Assembly: GCF_003026475.1 (NCBI RefSeq)
Contig: NZ_PYMC01000006.1
Span: forward strand, 124,001-188,000
Reading direction: 5' to 3'
From: Photobacterium lipolyticum
GTDB lineage: Bacteria; Pseudomonadota; Gammaproteobacteria; Enterobacterales; Vibrionaceae
DNA length: 64,000 bases
In this document: piece after piece, positions 1 to 8,089 of the stretch
Position numbering within the stretch: position 1 is the first letter of the stretch
Layout: every line of letters starts with the position of its first letter
Notes under the pieces: model-generated
Databases searched by the model: none
What the model was told of the DNA's origin: nothing
The model's input: the letters and a program-made list of their open reading frames with translations, nothing else
Translations under genes and position numbers: made by a program

Positions 1-200
1 CTAAAATCCACTGACGGTTTTGTCTGTTTGGATCAAAATCCAAGTAGCTGATAATGGAAAATGCAAGAGCTTTTTTTTCAAAAAGATAAAGTGATCGACA
101 ATAAATTTGTTGACAAAAAAGGTTTGCAAAAGAGGTTACATACAAAAATCTGGCACCGCTCAAAATCATCGCTCGTTCCCTGTACTGTCCTTTATAAAAA
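1..200. other. Noncoding leader region upstream of nrdD
   Basis: No convincing gene is seen here. A perfect inverted repeat, TTGGAT-CAAA-ATCCAA, lies at 28-43. Positions 61-140 are A/T-rich and include a TTGACA hexamer near 110, but no convincing -10 partner could be placed, so no promoter is called. The end of the preceding gene is outside the window. Confidence 0.4.
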
Positions 201-214
201 ATGATTTAGATCAA
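201..214 (+). promoter_or_regulatory. FNR-like binding site upstream of nrdD
   Basis: The sequence ATGAT-TTAG-ATCAA matches the FNR consensus TTGAT-N4-ATCAA at nine of ten defined positions. It lies about 110 bp before the nrdD start. FNR activation fits an oxygen-sensitive class III ribonucleotide reductase needed only without oxygen. The site is read by eye; binding is inferred. Confidence 0.65.
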
Positions 215-242
215 TGTTTGTTTTCCGGAATTCTCGCCTAAT

Positions 243-289
243 ACACCACATATTGTATTACCCAGATCACTAAGCCCTATATTTTGTGT
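243..289 (+). promoter_or_regulatory. Paired NrdR-like boxes
   Basis: Two 16-bp imperfect palindromes, ACACCACATATTGTAT (243-258) and GCCCTATATTTTGTGT (274-289), resemble the NrdR box ACACWATATATWGTGT. The 15-bp gap between them (31 bp start to start, about three helical turns) is the arrangement known for tandem NrdR boxes. NrdR represses ribonucleotide reductase operons in response to (d)ATP, so these probably control nrdDG. Confidence 0.7.
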
Positions 290-323
290 TTTAGTGACAG
301 TGTCATGTTCGTAGGAGCCCCGT

Positions 324-2450
324 GTGAAGCCTGTTGTGATTAAGCGTGATGGATGCCGTTTGCCGTTTAATACTATGCGTATTAAAGAGGCTGTACTTAG
401 TGCTGCCGAGTCAGTTGAAGCTATGGATGAGGCGTATGCTGCGTCGGTAGCTGACGGTGTGCTTTCTCAATTTATGTCTGTTGAGGAAGTGGATATTCAC
501 GCTATTCAGGACGCGGTTGAAAATCACTTGATGGTGGGCCCGCATAAAAATGTTGCGCGTGCTTATATCGAATATCGCCACGATCGTGATGTTGAGCGTG
601 AAAAGAAAAGTACGCTAAGTGCAGAAATCTCTGGTTTAGTAGAACAAAGCAATGCTGATCTTCTAAATGAAAACGCAAACAAAGATTCTAAAGTGATCCC
701 TACTCAGCGTGACCTGCTGGCAGGTATTATTTCTAAGCATTATGCGAAGAATCACATGCTACCTCGCGATATTGTTCATGCCCACGAGGCAGGACAAATC
801 CACTACCATGATTTGGACTATTCGCCATTTTTTCCTATGTTCAACTGTATGATCGTTGATTTGGAAAATATGCTGACCAAAGGTTTCCGCATGGGTAATG
901 CGGAAATTGATACACCAAAATCCATTCAGACGGCAACTGCTGTTACTGCTCAGATTGTTGCACAGGTAGCAAGTCATACTTATGGTGGCACAACATTGAA
1001 TCGTCTTGATGAAGTGCTTGCTCCTTATGTGACAGCGAGTTACAACAAGCACTTGAAGACGGGTCAACAGTGGGACGTTCCGTGTGCAGAAGATTATGCG
1101 GAAAAGCTTACTGAGAAAGAAGTTTTTGATGCTTTTCAATCGCTTGAATATGAAATTAATACGCTTTTCTCAAGTAATGGGCAGACACCATTCTTATCAA
1201 TCGGCATTGGCCTTGGTACTTCATGGGAATCTAAGCTGATTCAAAAAGCAATTTTTGAAAACCGTATTGCTGGTTTGGGTAAGAATAAAAAGACAGCCGT
1301 TTTCCCTAAATTGTTATTTGCCATTAAAGACGGCATCAACCATAAACCAAGCGATCCTAACTACGATATCAAGCAGCTTGCTCTTGAATGTGCATCTAAG
1401 CGTATGTACCCAGATATTCTTAATTACGACAAAGTTGTAGAGGTGACTGGTTCGTTCAAAGCACCTATGGGTTGTCGTAGCTTCTTGGGTAAATACATCG
1501 ATGAGAATGGCAACGAAGTACATGAAGGTCGCAACAACCTTGGTGTAGTAAGCTTGAACTTACCTCGTATTGCTATCGAAGCTGATGGTGATGAAGCGAA
1601 ATTCTTTGAACTCCTTGATGAGCGAGTTCAGCTAGTGCGAAAAGCTCTTGATACACGTATTGATCGCCTTCGTGGTGTGAAAGCTCGTGTAGCTCCTATT
1701 CTATACACAGAAGGTGCACTGGGGATTCGTCTTAATCCCGATGATGACGTATTAGATATTTTCAAGAATGGCCGCGCTTCCATTTCTATGGGTTACATTG
1801 GAATTCATGAAACTATCAATGCCCTTTACGCAGATAAAGGAGAACACATCTACGATAGCGAAGAGCTCCGTGAAAAAGGCATCGCAATTGTTAAGCGTTT
1901 AAAAAATGCGGTGGATTTGTGGACGCGGGAGACTGGCTGGGGCTACAGTTTATACAGCACGCCTTCAGAAAACTTATGTACTCGTTTTTGTTCATTAGAT
2001 ACAAAAGAGTACGGTGTGATCGATAACGTAACTGACAAAGGTTACTACACCAACAGCTTCCATCTCGATGTTGAAAAAACGGTTAACCCATACGATAAGA
2101 TTGACTTTGAAATGCCATATCCTGCATTAGCGAGTGGTGGTTTCATTTGTTATGGAGAGTATCCAAATATTCAGAACAACATTGAAGCACTAGAGAACGT
2201 ATGGGATTACTCGTATTCTCGTGTGCCTTACTACGGCACCAATACCCCAATTGATGAATGCTACGAATGTGGTTTCTCTGGTGAGTTTGATTGTACAAGT
2301 AAAGGCTTCACGTGTCCGAAATGTGGTAATCACGATCCGAAGAAAGTTTCTGTAACTCGCCGAGTGTGTGGTTATCTAGGCTCTCCTGACGCCCGACCAT
2401 TTAACGCGGGTAAACAGGAAGAAGTTAAGCGTCGTGTGAAGCATATGTAA
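324..2450 (+). CDS. nrdD: Anaerobic (class III) ribonucleoside-triphosphate reductase NrdD
   Basis: NrdD makes deoxyribonucleotides from NTPs under anoxia, using a glycyl radical and formate. The 708-residue protein is close to the E. coli length. An ATP-cone allosteric domain fills about the first 95 residues, followed by the large catalytic barrel. The C-terminus has a four-cysteine zinc site (C646, C649, C664, C667) and the RVCGYLG motif, whose Gly683 should carry the radical. The GTG start follows the ribosome-binding sequence GTAGGAG and yields the usual N-terminus MKPVVIKRDG. It lies just upstream of its activase gene nrdG and behind FNR-like and NrdR-like sites. Identification is firm. 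Confidence 0.98.
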   Translation: MKPVVIKRDGCRLPFNTMRIKEAVLSAAESVEAMDEAYAASVADGVLSQFMSVEEVDIHAIQDAVENHLMVGPHKNVARAYIEYRHDRDVEREKKSTLSAEISGLVEQSNADLLNENANKDSKVIPTQRDLLAGIISKHYAKNHMLPRDIVHAHEAGQIHYHDLDYSPFFPMFNCMIVDLENMLTKGFRMGNAEIDTPKSIQTATAVTAQIVAQVASHTYGGTTLNRLDEVLAPYVTASYNKHLKTGQQWDVPCAEDYAEKLTEKEVFDAFQSLEYEINTLFSSNGQTPFLSIGIGLGTSWESKLIQKAIFENRIAGLGKNKKTAVFPKLLFAIKDGINHKPSDPNYDIKQLALECASKRMYPDILNYDKVVEVTGSFKAPMGCRSFLGKYIDENGNEVHEGRNNLGVVSLNLPRIAIEADGDEAKFFELLDERVQLVRKALDTRIDRLRGVKARVAPILYTEGALGIRLNPDDDVLDIFKNGRASISMGYIGIHETINALYADKGEHIYDSEELREKGIAIVKRLKNAVDLWTRETGWGYSLYSTPSENLCTRFCSLDTKEYGVIDNVTDKGYYTNSFHLDVEKTVNPYDKIDFEMPYPALASGGFICYGEYPNIQNNIEALENVWDYSYSRVPYYGTNTPIDECYECGFSGEFDCTSKGFTCPKCGNHDPKKVSVTRRVCGYLGSPDARPFNAGKQEEVKRRVKHM

Positions 2451-2496
2451 GCTAACTCGAATATAGCCGATTGATAGCAAATCAAACAATGTATAC

Positions 2497-2519
2497 AGAA
2501 GTGCCTTAATGGCACTTCT
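2497..2519 (+). terminator. Hairpin between nrdD and nrdG
   Basis: A perfect stem AGAAGTGCC / GGCACTTCT with a TTAAT loop sits in the 90-bp nrdD-nrdG gap. It is followed by TGCTTTTGG, a weak T tract. It may attenuate read-through so that less activase than reductase is made, or stabilise the nrdD transcript. Confidence 0.55.
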
Positions 2520-2540
2520 TGCTTTTGGTGAATATATATA

Positions 2541-3011
2541 ATGAATTACCATAACTATTATCCAGTTGATGTCATCAATGGACCAGGCACGCGCTGTACG
2601 TTGTTTGTCTCAGGTTGTGAGCACCAATGTCGAGGTTGCTACAATCAAAGTACATGGCGTTTGGACGCAGGGCATCTGTTTACACAGGCCATGGAAGATC
2701 AAATTATTCAAGACTTAAATGATCCCCGTATCAAGCGAAGAGGGTTATCGTTGTCTGGTGGCGATCCTCTGCATCCTGCGAATCTTGCGTCAGTATTACA
2801 ACTGGTTAAACGGGTAAAAGCTGAATGTTGTGATAAAGACATCTGGTTATGGTCGGGATATGTGCTTAGTGAGCTCACAGAGCAGCAACAAGAGATTGTA
2901 AAGCTCATTGATGTGCTTGTGGATGGAAAGTTTGAAAAAGAGACGCAGGATCCGTCACTTGTCTGGCGTGGCAGCGAAAATCAGATCATTCATTATTTTC
3001 AGGATGTCTAA
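2541..3011 (+). CDS. nrdG: Anaerobic ribonucleotide reductase activating protein NrdG (radical SAM)
   Basis: NrdG uses a [4Fe-4S] cluster and S-adenosylmethionine to install the glycyl radical on NrdD. The radical SAM cluster motif CEHQCRGC gives C26, C30 and C33 near the N-terminus, and the segment LSLSGGDPL is the usual SAM-binding GGD element. The length, 156 residues, is normal (E. coli 154). It lies 90 bp after nrdD on the same strand, with a hairpin between, and probably shares the nrdD promoter. Confidence 0.97.
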   Translation: MNYHNYYPVDVINGPGTRCTLFVSGCEHQCRGCYNQSTWRLDAGHLFTQAMEDQIIQDLNDPRIKRRGLSLSGGDPLHPANLASVLQLVKRVKAECCDKDIWLWSGYVLSELTEQQQEIVKLIDVLVDGKFEKETQDPSLVWRGSENQIIHYFQDV

Positions 3012-3051
3012 TTATTCAGGTTTGTACATTCTATAACTATGGAGAAAACCA

Positions 3052-3073
3052 TTTGATATTCATGAATATCAAA
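3052..3073. repeat. Perfect 22-bp palindrome downstream of nrdG
   Basis: TTTGATATTCA is followed directly by its exact reverse complement. It lies 40 bp after the nrdG stop and is followed by GTTTTTGATTTT. It could act as a transcription end signal for nrdDG or be a protein-binding palindrome. Nothing else in the sequence decides between these. Confidence 0.5.
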
Positions 3074-3249
3074 CAAGTTTTTGATTTTACGTCGTTGCAC
3101 AGGGACGAAAGTGAACTTATCCACTGTTTCTGTGTATAACCATGGGAAAAGGAAGTGCATGAATGTTGAGATATCTCTAGATGTGGTCGTTATGCACAAA
3201 AAACGGGCATTTATGTACGCCTGAAGCCAGCAGCTTAATCGTTATACTC

Positions 3250-3381
3250 AATATTTTTAATATCAATGAACCGGTGCTGTACAGCATGCCTATTATCTTT
3301 AATCCGGTGAAGAGCATTCCATTTTTGCTCGTCCCATTGGTCTGTTTTTTAATCGCTTATGCAGCGATGAGTTTTGGATTG
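3250..3381 (+). pseudogene. Relic of a PTS EIIC (cellobiose/chitobiose family) permease
   Basis: The frame read here contains NIFNINEPVLYSMPIIFNP and IPFLLVPLVCFLIAYAAMS. This closely matches the conserved GIFQINEPILFGLPIIMNP segment and following membrane helix of ChbC/CelB-type EIIC proteins. Only about 44 of the expected 430 or so residues remain. Sequence on either side is not recognisable as EIIC and no EIIA or EIIB gene is nearby. The open frame runs on (3181-3495) only because stops are absent by chance. I read it as the decayed remnant of a lost oligosaccharide PTS. Confidence 0.75.
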
Positions 3382-3494
3382 GAGAGGCATCGGCTCTTCA
3401 TTTTAAGTCTTAAGCTAAATGAGACCATTTGTTCTTTCATCCCAACCGTATCTAGGGTACATTCCCTCCCTTTCCTGATCCGTAGGGGGCCCTG

Positions 3495-3758
3495 ATGGCA
3501 CGTACAATTATCTATACCTATAAAAATCAAGAGAAAGAATTAACCTTCTCATACGAACAATACCGTAACATTCATGAAGCTGTTGCTGTTGAAGAAGGCA
3601 TTGATTTAACAGAATTTCTCAAAATGGAACAGCAAATAGAAGCTGTTACAAAGAGTAGCAAAGCAGCAAGAGACTTTCGTGATAGTCACTTTCGAAAGTT
3701 AGGGTTCGGCAGAATTACGCTGGCTCAAAAAGAAAATCGTGGCGTAGGTAAAAAGTAA
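3495..3758 (+). CDS. Small conserved protein, DUF2960-like
   Basis: This is an 87-residue basic, soluble protein starting MARTIIYTYKNQEKELTFSY, with the conserved-looking segment EGIDLTEFLKMEQQIE. It resembles the small DUF2960 family of Vibrionaceae and relatives, whose function is unknown; the family name is from memory. It has no signal peptide or membrane segment. The ATG follows AGGGGG at 3484-3489. The gene stands alone between the PTS relic and a palindromic repeat, and nothing in the context suggests a role. Confidence 0.7.
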   Translation: MARTIIYTYKNQEKELTFSYEQYRNIHEAVAVEEGIDLTEFLKMEQQIEAVTKSSKAARDFRDSHFRKLGFGRITLAQKENRGVGKK

Positions 3759-3787
3759 TACACACGAAGTTTCTTAAGTGATTTTTA

Positions 3788-3850
3788 ACCAAGTAACCTC
3801 AATATGCAGGACTCAGAGTGATGCGAGCATCTTGAGGTAACTTGGGTATA
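3788..3850. repeat. Interspersed palindromic repeat, family A
   Basis: The left arm ACCAAGTAACCTCAATATGC pairs with the right arm GAGCATCTTGAGGTAACTTG, separated by about 20 nt, so the element can fold into a long hairpin. Related copies lie at 44310-44368 and 44959-45008, with partial copies near 6005, 7266, 20233 and 21858. Such elements are common between genes in Vibrionaceae. This copy lies between the convergent DUF2960-like and ceramidase-like genes and may end transcription from both sides. Confidence 0.75.
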
Positions 3851-3853
3851 CTC

Positions 3854-4630
3854 TCAACGTATTTGCGTGCGTCGTTTAAAACCAAGATAAACATAATACC
3901 CACCGATTGCGGCTATAACGTGTTTTATGGTGTGCCCGCTAATTCCTCCCAAGAAAGCATATATCTCGTCGTCATTCGATTCAGCCCACTTCGCTATCAC
4001 ATAAGCAATCAAAGCATACAGGTAGTATTGACGGAGTGAGAAGCGAGGTGAAAACAAATATAAAATTAGCGGAAAGTGGATAATAGGGATAACTTGCACC
4101 AGTACATAGGCTGCCATATCACCACGTCCGGTTATCTGGGTGCCGCTATACCAATAGATGACTGATAGCAGCCCATAGACTATCAGAGGAAAGAATAGCC
4201 ATCGACCAGCATCTCGCGACACATACTCACTGAGCACAATGCAGTAAAGTGTTATAAAGGCGAGTGTGATAGGAATGCGGTCCAGCATTAAAGTGAAATG
4301 ATTCGGGGTAAGGTGATAATAACTGGAACCGAAAAACGTCATTATCATGCTGATAAAGAAAAAAGGGTAAAGATTGGCAACAGCCGGTTCGTGAGCAACA
4401 GAATGACGAGCAGTAAAAAGCGACAGTCCTTTAAAACCAACCCACAAGAAGGGCAGGTTCGAGATAACGTTCCAAAAGTTTTGAATTCCTAACAGAGTGC
4501 GATTATCGGCATAATCGTAAAAATGACGACTTTGCCTGATAGGAGAATAAATCAAAGCCAGCAGGATCAGTACAACGGCGATACTAATAAGTAACAGCAC
4601 TTTTTTATGATATGGAGATAATGTTTTCAT
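3854..4630 (-). CDS. Ceramidase/CREST-family seven-helix membrane protein
   Basis: This 258-residue protein has about seven hydrophobic helices. It carries the spaced motifs of the alkaline-ceramidase (CREST) superfamily: YADNRTLLGIQNFWNVISN near residue 40, S-S-Y-Y-H before the third helix, an Asp in MLDRIP, and a C-terminal SGHTIKH supplying two His. In the family these Ser, His and Asp residues hold a catalytic zinc for lipid-amide hydrolysis. Since bacteria of this group are not known for ceramides, the substrate is unknown. The ATG follows AAGG with a six-base gap. It lies 69 bp downstream of a truncated globin gene on the same strand, perhaps cotranscribed. Confidence 0.75.
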   Translation of the reverse strand: MKTLSPYHKKVLLLISIAVVLILLALIYSPIRQSRHFYDYADNRTLLGIQNFWNVISNLPFLWVGFKGLSLFTARHSVAHEPAVANLYPFFFISMIMTFFGSSYYHLTPNHFTLMLDRIPITLAFITLYCIVLSEYVSRDAGRWLFFPLIVYGLLSVIYWYSGTQITGRGDMAAYVLVQVIPIIHFPLILYLFSPRFSLRQYYLYALIAYVIAKWAESNDDEIYAFLGGISGHTIKHVIAAIGGYYVYLGFKRRTQIR

Positions 4631-4699
4631 TTATCGCCTTGATTTGCCATGACGATTACCTTGTTACACTCATTGGTCTTGTGAAGACAAAATGGAATC

Positions 4700-4948
4700 T
4701 CAGTAGGTAAAGGTCGTGTGATGGTGATACTTTCTGACAGACTCACGGGCTTCACGGGATGTATTGGCCAGCATAATGATCATTAACGAGGCTTTAAGCA
4801 TTTTTATTTGTCTGTCCATATCAACATTAGCAAACATGAGCCGAAAGTTATCATTTCGGCTACAGAATCTTTCATAGAAAATTGTAAGAAACCTTGGGTT
4901 TCGGATACATCTAGCATAGCTGTCATTATAACGTTCATGAAACTCCAT
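4700..4948 (-). pseudogene. N-terminal half of a globin-like protein
   Basis: The 82 residues contain FLTIFYERF and VDMDRQIKMLKASLMIIML. These match the first helices of single-domain bacterial globins, usually about 140 residues (F..FY.RF ... DM..Q..ML..SL). The frame ends with a His-rich run and a stop where the proximal-His helix should begin. I translated the next 70 bp in another frame and saw no globin continuation. The 3' half is therefore missing, probably deleted, which would remove haem binding. A short functional protein cannot be excluded. Confidence 0.6.
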
Positions 4949-4987
4949 GCTGTCTCCTTTACGTATCTTTAATCGATTGACTTTAGC

Positions 4988-5899
4988 CTAAATGCTGGAC
5001 TGCTGTGCATCTCGTGATTTTCTTCCCAGTATGTTGGGCAGTGCTTCCAGGGTACAAAGCAATAACCCAAACCAGATGAAGCTAAAACTGATGGCTTTGA
5101 CCTGATCGAAGACCTCACCAAATAAGAACACGGCCAGAAAAAAATGCATACTTGGTTCGATATATTGCATAAGGCCAACCATGGTCAGACTGGTACGGTT
5201 GATAGCTAAGGCAAAGAAAATTAGCGGGCCCAGAGTGACAGGAGCTGAGCCGATATAAAGCAGTAGCGTTTGAGTATCAGATGACAGTGCCACGCTATTA
5301 GTATGAATGCTTTGCCAGAGCAGATAACCAAAGGCAAAAGGAGCCAGAATGGCGGCTTCAAGTGTCACAGAGGTGAGTGCATCGTAACGAATAAATTTTT
5401 TGCATAGGCCGTAAAGAGCAAAGAAGCTACCCATGATCAGTGCGAGCCAGGGGAGTTCACCATAGTGCCAAACCTGATAAGCAATACCGACTATAGCCAG
5501 AATAACGGCTATTTGCTGGGCTTTGGATAGACGTTCACCCAAGAAGAGAACACCAAGGGTAATCGCAAATAAAGGATTAATGAAAAAGCCTAAACTGGCG
5601 GCCAGAACCTGACCATGGGTGAGAGCCCAAGTGAAGGCATACCATGAAATACAACTGACAAGGCCGGCGACTCCAGACATGATCAGAGAGCGCTTATCAG
5701 AAAGTAATATGGCCAGAGAAGGTAGTGAACGGCGCAAAACCCGCATGACAATCAGCATAAATGGTACGGAGAATAGAATCCTAAATGCTAGTAATTCATT
5801 GGTATCAGCTTGCGGCAGAAACTGATAATACAGTGGCAAAAAGCCCCATAGAACAAATGAAAACGCGGCGAGTGCATTTCCTGCACGGCGAGATTGCAT
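4988..5899 (-). CDS. rarD: RarD-type permease (EamA/DMT superfamily)
   Basis: The 303-residue protein has ten predicted membrane helices in two EamA repeats. The N-terminus AFSFVLWGFLPLYYQFLP and the stretch SCISWYAFTWALTHGQVLAASLGFFINP are typical of RarD, a subgroup of drug/metabolite transporters. The transported substrate is not known; the chloramphenicol link in the name comes from overexpression in other bacteria. It is a lone gene with no clear operon partner. The ATG start gives the usual short cytoplasmic N-terminus. Confidence 0.9.
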   Translation of the reverse strand: MQSRRAGNALAAFSFVLWGFLPLYYQFLPQADTNELLAFRILFSVPFMLIVMRVLRRSLPSLAILLSDKRSLIMSGVAGLVSCISWYAFTWALTHGQVLAASLGFFINPLFAITLGVLFLGERLSKAQQIAVILAIVGIAYQVWHYGELPWLALIMGSFFALYGLCKKFIRYDALTSVTLEAAILAPFAFGYLLWQSIHTNSVALSSDTQTLLLYIGSAPVTLGPLIFFALAINRTSLTMVGLMQYIEPSMHFFLAVFLFGEVFDQVKAISFSFIWFGLLLCTLEALPNILGRKSRDAQQSSI

Positions 5900-6373
5900 G
5901 GCAATAACCTAAAGATAAAAGTGGCAGGGTGTTTGAGTATGAAAACGCTATTTTCTCATCATAACAATTTTACTCAAAGCTTTTTGTGTGACATTTGCTT
6001 AACTGCATCTTGAGATTGGGTATCATTTTTGCTTCGCAATAATGGTATGCACTTGCCAGTAGTGTTGATCCCTTGTCAATGGGCCTTAGATAATGGGAAT
6101 TCGTACAAGGAGTTGAGGTTTACAACCAATTAAAAAGTATAACGGTGGTTTTTAGTATTATTTAGTCACTTTTTGGAATGTGGGTGTTTAGATGTGGGAA
6201 ATCCGGGGCGTGACGATTTATCTGGCGTGAATTAAATCTGGTATAGGCGTTGTTTAATGAAGAATTAATCACGCCATTGCCAGATTCAATGATAAAATAG
6301 CGCTATTAAGTGGCTTCAACTGTGAACCTGACGCCACAGCATGCCGAACAGGCGCTAGAAAAGAGAGAATAGA
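5900..6373. other. Intergenic region with a partial repeat and a structured leader
   Basis: No gene is seen. A partial family-A repeat, GCATCTTGAGATTGGGTAT, lies at 6005-6023. At 6235-6286 AATCTGG and GGCGT pair with ACGCC and CCAGATT, forming a bulged hairpin about 90 bp before the DUF2750 gene. It could be a terminator or leader structure, or part of an operator. Confidence 0.45.
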
Positions 6374-6727
6374 ATGACTAAGTTAACTGCAGATATTCAA
6401 GCGAACAGTGAGCTATTTGTTACTGAAACACAAGAAACTCACGTGGTGTGGGGTCTGTGTAACGAAGAAGGTGACTGGTTATCTGTTGAATCTTCAGAAT
6501 TTGAAGAATCTGAGGTCATGCCATTTTGGTCAAGCGAGGCAGACGCGAAGGTTCATTGTGTTGAGGAATGGGCTGAGTTTATCCCGACGGAACTGCCTTT
6601 AGATGTATTTGTTGAAGACTGGATGATCACACTGTCTGAAGATGGCGTACTCGTGGGATTAAATTGGAATGCAAACCTTGACGGTGCTGAAATTGAACCA
6701 TCAGAAGTCGCGAAACTGTATCTGTAA
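6374..6727 (+). CDS. DUF2750 family protein
   Basis: This is a 117-residue acidic soluble protein. The order of conserved pieces, VVWGLCNEEGDW, VMPFWSSEADA, EWAEFIPTELPLDVFVEDW and VGLNWNANLDGAEIEPSEV, is that of DUF2750, a family without a known function. No signal peptide or membrane segment is present. The start is preceded by AGAGAG. It stands alone behind a structured leader and before a hairpin. Confidence 0.85.
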   Translation: MTKLTADIQANSELFVTETQETHVVWGLCNEEGDWLSVESSEFEESEVMPFWSSEADAKVHCVEEWAEFIPTELPLDVFVEDWMITLSEDGVLVGLNWNANLDGAEIEPSEVAKLYL

Positions 6728-6741
6728 TACACCTTAAATGA

Positions 6742-6769
6742 AGAGCCACATCATCAGTAATGTGGCTCT
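6742..6769 (+). terminator. Hairpin after the DUF2750 gene
   Basis: A perfect ten-base-pair stem, AGAGCCACAT / ATGTGGCTCT with an eight-base loop, starts 15 bp after the stop codon. It has no T tract, so it is either a weak intrinsic terminator or a transcript-stabilising end. Confidence 0.55.
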
Positions 6770-6922
6770 AACCCTTGCGCCAATATATTTAGTCTATTCC
6801 CCCCCGCCATTGCTTCTACGATAACCACACTTAACTTTTTCATAACATAAAAAATCTAAGTGTTACCGGACGATAGAATTTCAACTATATTTAGAATGAG
6901 TGGTTAATAAGGGGATGATGTT

Positions 6923-7171
6923 ATGGTTTTGTCTGAATGTCGTCAGTTATTTGCAGAACACACCTTGGTTGAAGCACGAGTCGTCCATGACTTCCTGAGT
7001 GCGGGCTGGAGCATTAACTTTAAAGATCATGAAGGAAATGAATATCCGCTAACTGATATCACGGGTGTACCCTGTAGCTATGATACATTAAAACAAGCAA
7101 AAGGCGTTATTCATCAGGTTGGGGATTGCCCCATTTCAGTGGATAGCTTATTCCGTTTCGCTGAACGTTAA
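6923..7171 (+). CDS. Small hypothetical protein
   Basis: I do not recognise this 82-residue protein. It begins MVLSECRQLFAEHTLVEARVVHDFLSAG... and appears to be a small soluble alpha/beta fold with three cysteines and no signal or membrane segment. The start is backed by AAGGGG about nine bases upstream, and a strong hairpin terminator follows 65 bp after the stop, both supporting a real single-gene transcript. Confidence 0.6.
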   Translation: MVLSECRQLFAEHTLVEARVVHDFLSAGWSINFKDHEGNEYPLTDITGVPCSYDTLKQAKGVIHQVGDCPISVDSLFRFAER

Positions 7172-7235
7172 AATGAACAAGAAAGAAATAGGGAAGTTAT
7201 TGTTAAGTGGATTATGCTTCTCGCATGTTAAGTAA

Positions 7236-7262
7236 AAAAGAGCATCCGGTGGATGCTCTTTT
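7236..7262. terminator. Bidirectional intrinsic terminator
   Basis: The stem AAAAGAGCATCC / GGATGCTCTTTT with a GGT loop has an A run on one side and a T run on the other. It can serve both the small gene ending at 7171 and the convergent plsC-like gene. A diverged family-A repeat follows at about 7266-7312. Confidence 0.85.
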
Positions 7263-7321
7263 AATTATATATATCCCTCAAGATGCCGAGTCTCGCCTCT
7301 GAAGGGGGAGGGAAGATTGAA

Positions 7322-8089
7322 TCAGCTTGATTTTGCTTCAAACTGTTTTTTGGCTTTTTCTTTTTCAAGCTCTATACATTCGACTTCCGCATCCAGCTCA
7401 GCGATTTTATCTGCCATCAGCTTGTGACAGTAGTCTGCGAGTTCTCGTGCGTCTTGTATATCGTATTTGGTTATATCAATAGGGGCGAGCATCTCGGCAA
7501 TAACCACACCATTATCTCGGCGGTTTAGATCTATTTTATTATGCGTAGTGCTGACACACATCGGGATGATCGGTACGCCAGCTTCAATCGCCATACGAAA
7601 TGCCCCACTCTTAAAAGGCAGTAAGCCGCGACCTTTGCTGCGGGTTCCTTCGGGGTAAACCCAAACAGATAAATTGCGTTTATGAATGGCTTCAGCGACC
7701 TGCTGAATGGTATTGCGTGCTTTGGATTTATTTTCGCGATCAATCAGAATGTTCCCGGTGATCCAGTATAATGACCCAAAAAACGGCACCCATTGCAAAC
7801 TTTTCTTACCGAGAGTGACGGTTCGTGGCTGCAGCATGCCAGGATCAGTTACAAAATCAAAGACGCTCTGGTGATTTGAAATGTAAACACTCTTGTCGAT
7901 ATTGGCGGCCTTTTCAGTACCGCGCTGAATAAGCTTTAAGCCTGCGATTTTGTGTAACTGGTTAAACCAACGGCAGAAAAAATAAACGTGTTTAGGATCG
8001 CGAGGGCTGAATAAGCAATAAATCAAAGCGAAAATGGTTGTAAAAACAACAAATATCGCCGCAATAACTAAGCGGATAAAAGAAAGCAC
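7322..8089 (-). CDS. plsC: 1-acyl-sn-glycerol-3-phosphate acyltransferase (PlsC family)
   Basis: The enzyme adds the second acyl chain to lysophosphatidate at the inner membrane, giving phosphatidate. One membrane helix near the N-terminus is followed by the catalytic NHQSVFD (His73, Asp78, same numbering as E. coli PlsC) and the YPEGTRSKG glycerophosphate-binding motif (about 146-151). I chose the GTG at 8089 because AAAGGAG lies five bases before it and the resulting 255 residues fit the family. A longer frame opens at 8134 without a clear ribosome-binding site. Vibrionaceae often have more than one PlsC-like protein, so the exact paralogue is open. Confidence 0.88.
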   Translation of the reverse strand: MLSFIRLVIAAIFVVFTTIFALIYCLFSPRDPKHVYFFCRWFNQLHKIAGLKLIQRGTEKAANIDKSVYISNHQSVFDFVTDPGMLQPRTVTLGKKSLQWVPFFGSLYWITGNILIDRENKSKARNTIQQVAEAIHKRNLSVWVYPEGTRSKGRGLLPFKSGAFRMAIEAGVPIIPMCVSTTHNKIDLNRRDNGVVIAEMLAPIDITKYDIQDARELADYCHKLMADKIAELDAEVECIELEKEKAKKQFEAKSS

